From a virus, in IMG/VR virus record IMGVR_UViG_3300050821_023950, positions 1-40,876 of that record: a DNA stretch of 40,876 nt; one strand, 5' to 3'. A program made the position numbers and the translations under genes. Below, in pieces: positions 23,402 through 30,647 of the stretch; position 1 is the stretch's first letter, and the number at the start of each line of letters is the position of its first letter. Below the pieces are notes generated by a model. It was not told where the DNA came from. It worked only from the letters and a program-made list of their open reading frames with translations, and made no database searches.

Positions 23402-24001
23402 ATGACCAACTTTTCAATCGCGGCCGAGACCGACATCCTCAGTCTCACGCGTCAACCGAGCGCGCCGGTGGCGCGCGGCCTGTTCGTCGGCGAAGACGGC
23501 AATGTCGTCGGCGCGCATGTGAAGGCGCTGGGAATCTCGCGCTATGGCGATGTGACGAGCGCCGACGTCGCGCTGAACCGGGATGTCATCATCGGCGTCC
23601 TCGGGCTGTTCCCGCTCATCGTCGGGACGCCGTTCGCCAACGGCGCCGAGATCGCCTCCGATGCCAACGGTAAGGGCATCACCGCGGTGGCCGGCGACTA
23701 CGTCAACGCCATCGCCATGGAACAGGGTGTCAACACCGGCGACGTGGTTCTGGTCTACCGGGTCAGCTACAAGCTTGCGGGTACGAGCTCGGTCCTGACC
23801 GGCGCGCTCACTGGAACGGTTACGGGGGTCATGGTCAATGTCGCCGCCACGGCTGGCGGAACGGCCGGCGGCTCAACGCCGAACGCGGCGCAGGTCGATG
23901 CCGGTATCGCCGCGGCCCTGGCGCCTCTTGTCGCCTCGACCAACCTGGCGCTCAAGGAACTGCAAGCGAAAGTCAACGCGATCATCAACGGTCTCCCGTA
24001 G
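23402..24001 (+). CDS. Head decoration/cement-like protein, 199 aa
   Basis: The start is ATG 23402 with CAGGAGGAAG upstream. Residues about 25-125 are beta-rich with a repetitive hydrophobic pattern: RGLFVGEDGNVVGAHVKALG, DVIIGVLGLFPLIVG, GDYVNAIAMEQGVNTGD. That recalls small capsid-stabilising proteins of the DUF2190 kind. The C-terminal part has a Thr/Gly/Ala linker followed by a short helix (LALKELQAKVNAIINGLP) that may trimerise. It lies between the protease/scaffold and the major capsid gene, the normal place for a decoration protein. Confidence 0.65.
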   Translation: MTNFSIAAETDILSLTRQPSAPVARGLFVGEDGNVVGAHVKALGISRYGDVTSADVALNRDVIIGVLGLFPLIVGTPFANGAEIASDANGKGITAVAGDYVNAIAMEQGVNTGDVVLVYRVSYKLAGTSSVLTGALTGTVTGVMVNVAATAGGTAGGSTPNAAQVDAGIAAALAPLVASTNLALKELQAKVNAIINGLP

Positions 24002-24018
24002 CACGCACTCGGCGTGCT
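24000..24018 (+). terminator. Hairpin at the stop of the decoration gene
   Basis: AGCACGC (24000-24006) pairs with GCGTGCT (24012-24018) around a 5-nt loop. The stem begins inside the TAG stop and lies 66 bases upstream of the capsid start. It has no T-run; it may be a processing or stabilising structure that separates the capsid message from the upstream one. Confidence 0.5.
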
Positions 24019-24084
24019 TCCGGAGGCTGGGACAACGGCATTCATTGATTCGCTCATCACGGGCGGAAGGGAAGGGTGGGAAAG

Positions 24085-25089
24085 ATGGGCAAGGTACTCT
24101 TGGCGGCCGACAAACTCGGCTCACTGCGGATGGTGGATCCGCACATCACGGCGCTCGCGAACGGCTATCGCGCGCCCAAGCTCCTCGGCATCACGAAGAT
24201 TTACCCGATCGTGCCCTCGCCGAAGGAAGCCGGCAAATACACGAATTGGGCTCCCGATCCGTACATCGACATCAACAGGCTCAAGGTCGGGCTGGGCACC
24301 AAGCGGCTCCGCATCGACGTCAACAACTCGAGCGGCACGTTCGCAACCGCGCAGTTCGAAATCGAGGTGGCCATCCTCGACCGGGAACTGAAGGAAATCA
24401 TCGACGACGACCGCGAGACCTACGTCGAGAAGAAGTCGCTCCGCGGCGAACGCGTCGTGCAGCTCGGCATGGAGGTCGCGGTGGCCACGCGTCTCCAGAA
24501 CGGCGCGAACTACGCGTCGAACTACGTGTCGACGCTGTCGGGCGGGAACCTGTTTTCCGACTATACCAACTCCGATCCGGTCTCGATTCTGAGCCCGATG
24601 ATCACCCGCGTCGCGCTCTCGTGCGGGCTCGATGAGGAAGACATGGGCGTCTACTTCTCGCCGATCGCCTGGCTCACCTTCAAGAACCATCCGAAGGTGC
24701 TCTCGCGCGCTGTCGGTACGACCGGGAAGGAGCCGTCGAAGGGCCGTGTGGCCGAGATCCTAAACGTCAGGGACGTCGACAAGCTCGCGTCCTCCTATTT
24801 CGTGACGATCGACGAGACCAACATCGACAACAACGTCGCCGCGCGCATCTGGAATGACTGCGTCATCATCTGCCCGCCGGCGCCGGCGACCTCGGACCCC
24901 GACACGCCGCTGCCTGGCGCGGTCGTTCGCCACACCGACTTCCCCGAGGTCGAGGAGTACATCGACCAGACGGTCGGCGGCGGGCCGGCCACCGTGAAGG
25001 TGACCAAGGACAACTGGGGCATCACGCAGATCTCCCAGAAGCGCGTCGCGCTCTTCAAGAACGTGACCGGCCTGGCGGAGGTGTCGTAG
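24085..25089 (+). CDS. Major capsid protein, 334 aa
   Basis: I choose ATG 24085 after a GGGAAGGGTGGG purine stretch; GTG 24076 is in frame and would add three residues. The protein has the size and alpha/beta profile of HK97-fold shell proteins. It has a long N-terminal region with SLRMVDPHITALANGYRAPK, a helical spine (EVAILDRELKEIIDDDRETY) and a domain with MGVYFSPIAWLTFKNHPKVL. The C-terminal WGITQISQKRVALFKNVTG is typical of capsid ends. The position after the protease/scaffold and decoration genes fixes the role. Its gene is bracketed by two hairpins, as expected for a highly expressed product. Confidence 0.85.
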   Translation: MGKVLLAADKLGSLRMVDPHITALANGYRAPKLLGITKIYPIVPSPKEAGKYTNWAPDPYIDINRLKVGLGTKRLRIDVNNSSGTFATAQFEIEVAILDRELKEIIDDDRETYVEKKSLRGERVVQLGMEVAVATRLQNGANYASNYVSTLSGGNLFSDYTNSDPVSILSPMITRVALSCGLDEEDMGVYFSPIAWLTFKNHPKVLSRAVGTTGKEPSKGRVAEILNVRDVDKLASSYFVTIDETNIDNNVAARIWNDCVIICPPAPATSDPDTPLPGAVVRHTDFPEVEEYIDQTVGGGPATVKVTKDNWGITQISQKRVALFKNVTGLAEVS

Positions 25090-25115
25090 CCCGGTTCTGA
25101 ATCTCAGCTCGCGGG

Positions 25116-25139
25116 CGCGCGCTCCCTTTGAAGCGCGCG
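25116..25139 (+). terminator. Hairpin downstream of the capsid gene
   Basis: CGCGCGCT (25116-25123) pairs with AGCGCGCG (25132-25139) around an 8-nt loop. It starts 27 bases past the capsid stop. No T-run follows, and the next gene in the same direction begins 40 bases later, so partial termination or 3'-end protection of the capsid message is likely. Confidence 0.55.
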
Positions 25140-25178
25140 TCCGCATTCACCGATTCACCCACAACAGGAGGCAACCCT

Positions 25179-25568
25179 ATGGCACCAAAGAAAGACAGCG
25201 CCGATACGATCTACGAGGTCGTTCACGGCATCGTCCATATGACTCCGGTCCGCAACGTCGGCGACCAGATCACCGAGAGCGAGTTCGCCGGCGAGGGCGG
25301 ACAGCGGCTCAAGAAGATCCTGCTCGATGACGGCTTGATCCGCGACACCTCGGCGCCTCTGTCGCCGGCGGCGGTCGGCGAGAAGGTTGCCGATCACCTC
25401 ATCGAGCTCGCGCAGACGGTCGGCCTCATCACCAACGACGGCTCGACGTATTCGTTCGCCGGCAGCGACTACAAAGGTATCGACGCTCTGCGTGCCGTGG
25501 CCACGGTCGATGTGCTCAAGGCGGCGATCGCGGCCGGGTTCACCAACGCCAAGCCTGCGAAGAAATAA
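25179..25568 (+). CDS. Hypothetical head-region protein, 129 aa
   Basis: The start is ATG 25179 with CAGGAGGC upstream. The product starts basic (APKKDSAD), then has a beta-rich part (YEVVHGIVHMTPVRNVGDQI) and two helical parts, ending in a basic AKPAKK. The 'KGDQI..SEFAGEGGQRLKKILLDDGLI' stretch has the look of short phage proteins placed between the capsid and gp36 genes (Mu gp35 position). I cannot assign a family. It may be a head-tail connector accessory. Confidence 0.55.
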   Translation: MAPKKDSADTIYEVVHGIVHMTPVRNVGDQITESEFAGEGGQRLKKILLDDGLIRDTSAPLSPAAVGEKVADHLIELAQTVGLITNDGSTYSFAGSDYKGIDALRAVATVDVLKAAIAAGFTNAKPAKK

Positions 25569-25595
25569 GCGCGGACGCTCTCGCACACATTAATC

Positions 25596-26099
25596 ATGTC
25601 CTCCGCCTACGGAATCACGCCTCAGGATCTTCAGCAGCGGCTCGAGCTCGCGCAGCTGCTGAAGATCACCCTCGACGCTCCGCCGTATACCGAGCCGGAT
25701 TGGAGCCTCGTCGACGAGAAGATCTCCGAGGCGGAGGCTGACTTTCACATGGCCGCCTCGTCGTACTACGCGACCCCGATCACGGCGCGCGACGATGCGA
25801 CGAGCGCGGAGGCGACCGAGCTGATCACCTTCGTCATCGGCAAGATCCTTGACCTGGCGATGTACAAGCTCCTCCAGCGCCGGCCGAACCTGCTCAACGC
25901 CGGCGACAAGGCCATCTACTACTCCGGAGTCAAGAAGTCGCTCGACGCCTGGCTGGCTCTCATTCGCGGCGACGACAAGACCCGGCAGACGCTCGGCGTC
26001 GCGCGCGAGCGCACAACTCAGATCAGCTCGAGCGCCGGGGCATTCTCGGAAAGCGAGCCGCAACGCGTGACGCGCCGCGGGATGGGAGGGTTCATCTGA
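25596..26099 (+). CDS. Head-completion adaptor, Mu gp36/DUF1320-like, 167 aa
   Basis: The start is ATG 25596; no clear ribosome-binding site is present. The pattern YGITPQDLQQRLELAQLLKI, a helix with EAEADFHMAASSYYATPI, then EATELITFVIGKILDLAMYK and YYSGVKKSLDAWLALIRGDD matches the all-helical DUF1320/gp36 adaptor of Mu-like phages. It would sit beneath the portal and receive the tail. The C-terminal 35 residues are Ser/Arg-rich and not part of the core fold. Its stop touches the next start (TGATGG). Confidence 0.75.
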   Translation: MSSAYGITPQDLQQRLELAQLLKITLDAPPYTEPDWSLVDEKISEAEADFHMAASSYYATPITARDDATSAEATELITFVIGKILDLAMYKLLQRRPNLLNAGDKAIYYSGVKKSLDAWLALIRGDDKTRQTLGVARERTTQISSSAGAFSESEPQRVTRRGMGGFI

Positions 26100-26752
26100 T
26101 GGCGATGGGCCTCGATGTCACGGGTCTGGACGTGATGCAGAAGGCGCTCGAGCTGGCGGTCGCGCGCTCGCAGGATATGGCGCAGGTCTGGAACGACTTC
26201 GGCGAGGAAGCGATCCTCCAGACGCACCTGCGTGCCGCCGGTGGCATCGCTCCGGACGGCTCAGCGTGGCCGGTTTCGGCACGCGCTGCCGGGGTGAGCG
26301 GACAGACGCTCGATAGGACCGGGCGCCTTCTGGCCTCGGCGAGCTACGAGTGGAACGGCCGCGAGTTCACGCTCTTTTCCGACGACATCCGCGCGGCCGT
26401 TCACCAGGAAGGCAAGACGATTCGCCCGACCGCGGGCAAGAAGGCCCTGGCCATTCCGATGAGCGAGGAAGTCGCCAGTCAGTACAAGGCGGGCGTCTCG
26501 ATCCGCGAGCAGTGGCCGGACTCGTTCCTTCTCGTCTCGGAGGCCGGCAACGCCTTTATCGTCCAGCGGCGCGGGCAACGCATCGCGCACACGAGCTCGC
26601 AGCTCGGCGCGATCGAGTTCCTGTTCATGCTCGTGCCGAGCGTGACCGAGCCGGAACGCCGGTGGCTCGGATTCTCGGAGACAGACATCCTCGGATTCGA
26701 GGGGATCGTCATCCGTCACTACGGCCTGTTCGGCCAGGGAGGCGATGCGTGA
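26099..26752 (+). CDS. G: Virion morphogenesis/tail completion protein, Mu gpG-like, 217 aa
   Basis: The start is ATG 26099, in TGATGG with the previous stop. The N-terminal 100 residues follow the PF05069 pattern (gpG/gpS): DVTGLDVMQKALELAVARSQ, WNDFGEEAILQTHLRAAGGI, then PDGSAWPVSARAAG and LDRTGRLLASASYEW. The rest is beta-rich with a conserved-looking GKKALAIPMSEEV segment and an end in GFEGIVIRHYGLFG. It completes the tail or tail-head joint. The following gene starts 8 nt before its stop. Confidence 0.75.
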   Translation: MAMGLDVTGLDVMQKALELAVARSQDMAQVWNDFGEEAILQTHLRAAGGIAPDGSAWPVSARAAGVSGQTLDRTGRLLASASYEWNGREFTLFSDDIRAAVHQEGKTIRPTAGKKALAIPMSEEVASQYKAGVSIREQWPDSFLLVSEAGNAFIVQRRGQRIAHTSSQLGAIEFLFMLVPSVTEPERRWLGFSETDILGFEGIVIRHYGLFGQGGDA

Positions 26753-27434
26753 GATGGCACTCGCAATCGTTCAGTTTCTTTTCGTCGCCATGGGCTGGGT
26801 GCGCTGGGAGGACCCGATGCTAACGCCGGAAATGAGCTCCGAATACGAGCGGATGTTTGCCTCGTGCAACACGAACATGAACCGCCGCCCCGAGGCCGAC
26901 GAGATCATCACGAGGATGATGAAATTCCGCGATCGCTACGAGGCCGTGAGCCGTCCGACGGGCGTCCCCTGGTACGTCATCGCCACGATCCACAACATGG
27001 AGTGCGACGGCCGGTTCGACTGTCACCTCCACAACGGCGACCCGCTCACAGCCAGGACCGTCGACGTGCCGGCCGGCCGCCCGATCAGCGGGAATCCTCC
27101 TTTCACCTGGGAAGAGAGCGCCATCGACGCGCTCAGGTTCGAAGGATTCGACGTGATGCGCAACTGGGACGTCGCGCACACGCTCTACAAGATCGAGGCG
27201 TACAACGGATTCGGATCACGCCAGCACGGAGTTCCGACGCCGTACCTGTGGGCCGGCTCGCAGCACTACGTGCGCGGGAAGTTCGTCGCCGATCATCAGT
27301 TCGATCCGCATGCAGTTTCCGAAGAGATCGGGGCCGCGGTGCTGCTTCATCGGATGAGCTACGAGCATCTGATCGACTTCCCGCCGGGGACGGCGCCGGC
27401 CGCTCCTGCAGCTCCCAGCGGAGGACAGCAGTGA
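26745..27434 (+). CDS. Endolysin (lysozyme-type glycosidase), 229 aa
   Basis: The start is ATG 26745 with GGGAGG two bases upstream (a tight fit); ATG 26754 is an alternative with 11-nt spacing. The catalytic region has TIHNMECDGRFDCHLHNGDP (E in the first helix, likely the acid) followed by VPAGRP and FTWEESAIDAL. Later are YNGFGSRQHGVPTPYLWAG, HYVRGKFVADHQF and GAAVLLHRM. This set of motifs matches a lysozyme-like family seen in phage and bacterial cell-wall hydrolases. The first 20 residues (MALAIVQFLFVAMGWV) are hydrophobic and could be a signal-anchor, as in SAR endolysins. It lies in the tail module, 12 kb from the probable holin. Confidence 0.75.
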   Translation: MREMALAIVQFLFVAMGWVRWEDPMLTPEMSSEYERMFASCNTNMNRRPEADEIITRMMKFRDRYEAVSRPTGVPWYVIATIHNMECDGRFDCHLHNGDPLTARTVDVPAGRPISGNPPFTWEESAIDALRFEGFDVMRNWDVAHTLYKIEAYNGFGSRQHGVPTPYLWAGSQHYVRGKFVADHQFDPHAVSEEIGAAVLLHRMSYEHLIDFPPGTAPAAPAAPSGGQQ

Positions 27435-27436
27435 TT

Positions 27437-27778
27437 TCAGCGAGTCGCAGGTTCGGGGCGGAAGTAGAGCCACAGCAGCGCGAGGCGCTTGCGCTCGATC
27501 AGATCGCCAAGGTTGTTATCGGCGAGGGTTCGTTCAAGGGCACTCCTAACTTCTGCCTCATATCGGCCCGACGTCGCAATGATGTGATGGAGGTCGCTCG
27601 AAAAGCTATCGCGCCAGGCTGGCACAGTATCGAGAATGAGGGCGGCCGCGTCCATTGCCTTCTTGACCTCAGCACTTCTCTTGATCATCTCAGAGAGAAA
27701 CGGTACCAGGTCTCGGAGGCTATGCTTTCGCCGCAGTTGGTCGGCCTTGATCTTCTTGCGTCTGGGCGATCTGCTCAT
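27437..27778 (-). CDS. Reverse-strand moron protein, 113 aa
   Basis: The gene runs against the late operon. Its start, ATG 27778, has AAGGAG six bases upstream, and its stop is 2 bases from the end of the endolysin gene on the other strand. The product is very basic at the start (SRSPRRKKIKADQLRRK) and otherwise helical (LRDLVPFLSEMIKRSAEVKK, EVRSALERTLADNNLGDLIE, RLALLWLYF). There is no membrane segment or catalytic motif. It is coupled (ATGA) to the small membrane peptide upstream. Its orientation and probable own promoter are marks of a moron, expressed in lysogeny. The function is unknown. Confidence 0.65.
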   Translation of the reverse strand: MSRSPRRKKIKADQLRRKHSLRDLVPFLSEMIKRSAEVKKAMDAAALILDTVPAWRDSFSSDLHHIIATSGRYEAEVRSALERTLADNNLGDLIERKRLALLWLYFRPEPATR

Positions 27779-27873
27779 CGGCCACTCCTTCTGGGCGATA
27801 GAAAAGCCACGATGACAAGCGCTTCAAATAGAAGTGCGATCGTCGCGCCGATCAAGAGCAATCCGCCGACCAT
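27775..27873 (-). CDS. 32-residue transmembrane peptide
   Basis: ATG 27873 opens a frame of 32 residues that ends in ATGA with the moron gene start. Residues 3-25 are a continuous hydrophobic helix (GGLLLIGATIALLFEALVIV), followed by a basic tail (SPRRSGR), which favours an inward C-terminus. A GAGGG sequence precedes the start by 3 bases, and a perfect TATAAT lies 8 bases upstream. Too short to classify. It resembles small toxic or envelope-active peptides in form only. Confidence 0.55.
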   Translation of the reverse strand: MVGGLLLIGATIALLFEALVIVAFLSPRRSGR

Positions 27874-27881
27874 GGTCCCTC

Positions 27882-27887
27882 ATTATA
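27882..27887 (-). promoter_or_regulatory. TATAAT box for the moron pair
   Basis: The minus strand reads TATAAT at 27887-27882, a perfect -10 element in a GC-rich region, 8 bases before the start of the 32-residue peptide. No good -35 box lies 16-18 bases upstream. On the plus strand the same bases adjoin the AAGGAGG of the tail gene at 27900, so promoter and ribosome-binding site overlap. Confidence 0.5.
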
Positions 27888-27899
27888 AGGAGGTCGCGC

Positions 27900-28388
27900 G
27901 TGCCTGAGCTCGACCTCGAGCAATTCTTCCTCGTCGACGCGCCGGCGCGTGTGCGCGCCTTCCTCGACGAGAATGCGCTGCCTCTCATCACGACGGCCGA
28001 CACGCTGCCGGATGCGATGGATAGCGCCTCGGATGTGCCGAGCCTGTTTGGGATCCACGGACGGATGCCGAACCAGATGGTGAACGGCCGTCGCCGCCTG
28101 GTCGCCGGCCACCGCAAGAAGCTCTACAAGTTCATGCCGGTCTTTGCGGTGGTGACCGAGAGCTACGCCTCGAACTTCAAAGAGGACGGCCGCGCCGGCG
28201 GATGGACGCTCATGCAGCAGATCGCGAACATCTTCGACGGATGGCTGGCGCCGGGGATGAACCGGGCCTTCGACGTCGTCGACATGCAGTTCGTCATCCG
28301 GTCGGCCGACCTCACGCGCGTGCAGCACCAGATCGTGCTCGAGGGCGGAGCGGAACTGTTCACAACTCCGGCGCTCGTCGCGCCATAA
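27900..28388 (+). CDS. Tail terminator-like protein, Mu gp37 position, 162 aa
   Basis: The start is GTG 27900 with AAGGAGG five bases upstream; the longer open frame has no site. The product is alpha/beta with YKFMPVFAVVTESYASNF, a Trp/Met-rich helix (WTLMQQIANIFDGWLAPGM) and an end strand (VVDMQFVIRSADLTRVQHQI). Its location between gpG and the tail tube suggests a tail terminator/joining protein like lambda gpU or Mu gp37. The match is by position and general fold rather than by a signature. Confidence 0.45.
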   Translation: MPELDLEQFFLVDAPARVRAFLDENALPLITTADTLPDAMDSASDVPSLFGIHGRMPNQMVNGRRRLVAGHRKKLYKFMPVFAVVTESYASNFKEDGRAGGWTLMQQIANIFDGWLAPGMNRAFDVVDMQFVIRSADLTRVQHQIVLEGGAELFTTPALVAP

Positions 28389-28412
28389 CAAAACCAAACG
28401 GAGGCAACCTAA

Positions 28413-28871
28413 ATGAGCGAGACGAATCAGACCGATACGAGTAAGACGCCGCCGGCGACGGAAGAGGAAGCCAGCACCTATCTCCTCTATCCACTCGAAG
28501 AGGAAGGGCCGGGGACCTTCGTCATGCACGGCGTGAACCTCTTTTTCCGCCGCGGCGCGATCACCGGGCCCGTGACGGCGACCGTCGCCGAAATTGTCAC
28601 CGGGCGCGGAAAGAACCCGGCGATCCGGATCGCCACCGCGGATGAGATCAAGGCCGCGGCCGTGCCGTCGACGGTCGGTCTCAGTGCGCCGGCGACGAAA
28701 GAGGACAAGACCGACGACAAGACCGGCGACAAGACCGACACGACCAAGAACGACGACACCAAGGGTAGCGCGACCACGGGGACGACGACCGGACCTTCGG
28801 ATACGACTCCGGGCGACACCGCTCAAACGGCTCGCGGCAAGAAACCGGGAACGACTCTGACGGTCGGCTGA
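28413..28871 (+). CDS. Hypothetical protein with charged repeat tail, 152 aa
   Basis: The start is ATG 28413 with CGGAGGC upstream. Residues 20-90 form a small beta-rich domain (STYLLYPLEEEGPGTFVMHG, VNLFFRRGAITGPVTATVAE, NPAIRIATADEIKAA). Residues 98-152 are a low-complexity tail of Asp/Lys/Thr repeats (KTDDKTGDKTDTTKN) and Thr/Gly. It sits before the major tail protein. It could be a small tail or head-tail joining factor; no family is recognised. Confidence 0.5.
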   Translation: MSETNQTDTSKTPPATEEEASTYLLYPLEEEGPGTFVMHGVNLFFRRGAITGPVTATVAEIVTGRGKNPAIRIATADEIKAAAVPSTVGLSAPATKEDKTDDKTGDKTDTTKNDDTKGSATTGTTTGPSDTTPGDTAQTARGKKPGTTLTVG

Positions 28872-28902
28872 AGCGACTTTCAACCATCAACCAATCACAT
28901 GG

Positions 28903-28925
28903 CGGCCGCGCATGAGGCGCGGCCG
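28903..28925 (+). terminator. 9-bp hairpin before the major tail protein gene
   Basis: CGGCCGCGC (28903-28911) pairs with GCGCGGCCG (28917-28925) around the 5-nt loop ATGAG. It ends 26 bases before the tail-protein start, well upstream of its GGGAGG site. Like the pair around the capsid gene it has no T-run and probably processes or stabilises the tail message. Confidence 0.55.
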
Positions 28926-28951
28926 GCGGCAGTGAAGCGAGGGAGGCCACA

Positions 28952-29908
28952 GTGATTCTCACCAACGACGTACAAGTGCAGCTCTTCCGGCAGTCGGTCA
29001 TCGGCACGGCGCCGGGTACACCCAACGGCATCCTTGTTCCCAAGGGATCCGACTTCGATCTGCCTTTCGACCAGAAGCTCATCAAGAACACCCAGGTCCA
29101 GGCGGACGGCGTGCAGCGTCAGTCGGGACGCGGCAACCAGACGGCCGAGGGCGGGGGCGGTACGGTCGTCGCCAATCTCAACTTCCTCCCGTATCTCACC
29201 AAGGCATGGTGCGGGGCCTCGACGACGACGGGCAGTAGCGCGCCGTACACGACCATCTCCCGGGTGACTCGCACCACGCTCTACTACCTCTATGAGATGG
29301 GCCTCATTCCTCTTTCGCTCTTTTACCTGTACTTCGACCAGGTTTGCAGCGAGCTGCACTTCACCCTCCAGACAGAAGGGAACTTCGAGGTCAAGACGAA
29401 GTTCATCGGATCGGGCAAGGTCAACTTCCCCGGATCGTCGACGTCGCTCGATACGACGCCGACCGAACTGACGGCGTCGACGGCGGACATGACCGCGCTC
29501 ACCATTCTGGAGAACACCGTCGACGGCGCCGACACGGTGAGCCTGTCGATCGACTGCGTCTCCACGATCGTGCAGAAGCGTCCCACCGGCCAGGGGGGAA
29601 TCGCCAAACAGCTCGCCCAGGGCGAGAAGACGGTCGCCGGCAAGGTGAAGTTCTGGTTCGAGAGCGACGCCCGTTGGGCTCGCGCCCGCGCCGGCACGAT
29701 CACGCAGCTCAAAGGGACGGTCATCGACATCGACACCAACTCCTTCGAGGCCTTGATGACCGAGGTCGAGCTCCAGCCGACCGGTCCGAAGATGTCCGAC
29801 ACCGCCGGCGTCACGCAGGAATACGCCTTCAACTCCATCCGCAAGTCGAACCTGACCGACACCCCGATCAAGTTCACGCACGTCAACACTACGGCGAGCT
29901 ACGACTAG
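28952..29908 (+). CDS. Major tail tube protein, 318 aa
   Basis: The start is GTG 28952 with GGGAGG upstream. The protein is beta-rich with few cysteines: LTNDVQVQLFRQSVIGTAPG, GILVPKGSDFDLPF, VVANLNFLPYLTKAW, HFTLQTEGNFEVKTKFIG and LKGTVIDIDTNSFEALMTEV. That is the profile of long non-contractile tail tube proteins. Its position before the frameshifted chaperones and the tape measure confirms it. There is no sheath gene beside it, so the tail should be flexible, as in siphoviruses. Confidence 0.75.
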   Translation: MILTNDVQVQLFRQSVIGTAPGTPNGILVPKGSDFDLPFDQKLIKNTQVQADGVQRQSGRGNQTAEGGGGTVVANLNFLPYLTKAWCGASTTTGSSAPYTTISRVTRTTLYYLYEMGLIPLSLFYLYFDQVCSELHFTLQTEGNFEVKTKFIGSGKVNFPGSSTSLDTTPTELTASTADMTALTILENTVDGADTVSLSIDCVSTIVQKRPTGQGGIAKQLAQGEKTVAGKVKFWFESDARWARARAGTITQLKGTVIDIDTNSFEALMTEVELQPTGPKMSDTAGVTQEYAFNSIRKSNLTDTPIKFTHVNTTASYD

Positions 29909-29951
29909 CGCTCGCATCCGCCGAACCCAAGAGAAAGAGGAGCCCATCCAT

Positions 29952-30647
29952 ATGACCAAGGTCCGCAAGATTCGCAATCACGCCCTCGCCGTTCCGGTCG
30001 ATCATCCGGACGGCGGGACGCTTCACATCTATCCGATCGACGCGGTGCGCAACGGCCGGCTGCAGGATGAGCTGCAGGGGCTTCGCTACCTGCATGACGT
30101 GACCGGCGCGCTGGTGATCCAGGACGGCAAACCCGTCGAGGCCGAGACCACGAACGAGAAGGCGACCCGCGGGAAGATCGACATCTTCCGCAGGAACCTG
30201 GTCGAGAAGATCACGAACGTCGTCAACATCGACGATCCGTTCGAGCTCGACGAGGACGGCAACCCGAAACTCGACGACAAGGGCGATCCCGTGCTCAAGC
30301 TCATCACCATCACCGAGCCGGCCGCCATCAATGACTTCCTGGGCGAGGTCTCGAATCACATGGTCGAGCGCGAGGTCGCTCTCACCGAATGGCGCGAGCG
30401 CCAGGTGACCAAGGAAAGCGTCATCCCCTCGGCCGATGGCGGCGAGCCGACGCGCATCATCGAGACCAGGACCGAGGTCGTCTGCGAGCCGGTCATCGCA
30501 AACGGAAAGGCTACGACCGAGAAGCGCCAGGTCCAGGCCAACAAACCCATGGTCGACTGGGTCCTCGAGCAGGCGCAGGCTCTGGTTTCGTCGGCGGAGG
30601 CGGAAACAAAAAACTTCTCGCCCACGCCGGTCAGTTCTTCGGTCTAG
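29952..30647 (+). CDS. Tail assembly chaperone G, 231 aa
   Basis: The start is ATG 29952 with AGAAAGAGGAG upstream. The protein is charged and alpha/beta: KIRNHALAVPVDHPDGGTLH, FRRNLVEKITNVVNIDDPFE and ITEPAAINDFLGEVSNHMVE, ending soon after the slippery site in KNFSPTPVSSSV. It fills the lambda gpG slot, between the tail tube and the tape measure. It would bind the tape measure and deliver tube subunits. A fraction of ribosomes should slip at 30608-30614 and continue as the 349-residue GT form. Confidence 0.75.
   Translation: MTKVRKIRNHALAVPVDHPDGGTLHIYPIDAVRNGRLQDELQGLRYLHDVTGALVIQDGKPVEAETTNEKATRGKIDIFRRNLVEKITNVVNIDDPFELDEDGNPKLDDKGDPVLKLITITEPAAINDFLGEVSNHMVEREVALTEWRERQVTKESVIPSADGGEPTRIIETRTEVVCEPVIANGKATTEKRQVQANKPMVDWVLEQAQALVSSAEAETKNFSPTPVSSSV
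30608..30614 (+). other. -1 programmed frameshift site, A AAA AAC
   Basis: The heptamer AAAAAAC lies in the correct phase: zero-frame codons are AAA (30609-30611) and AAC (30612-30614). It fits the X XXY YYZ rule exactly. The G frame stops at 30645-30647 and the -1 frame is open to 30998-31000. A weak stem (GGTCA at 30629, TGACC at 30655) lies 14 bases downstream and may be the stimulator. Confidence 0.8.
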
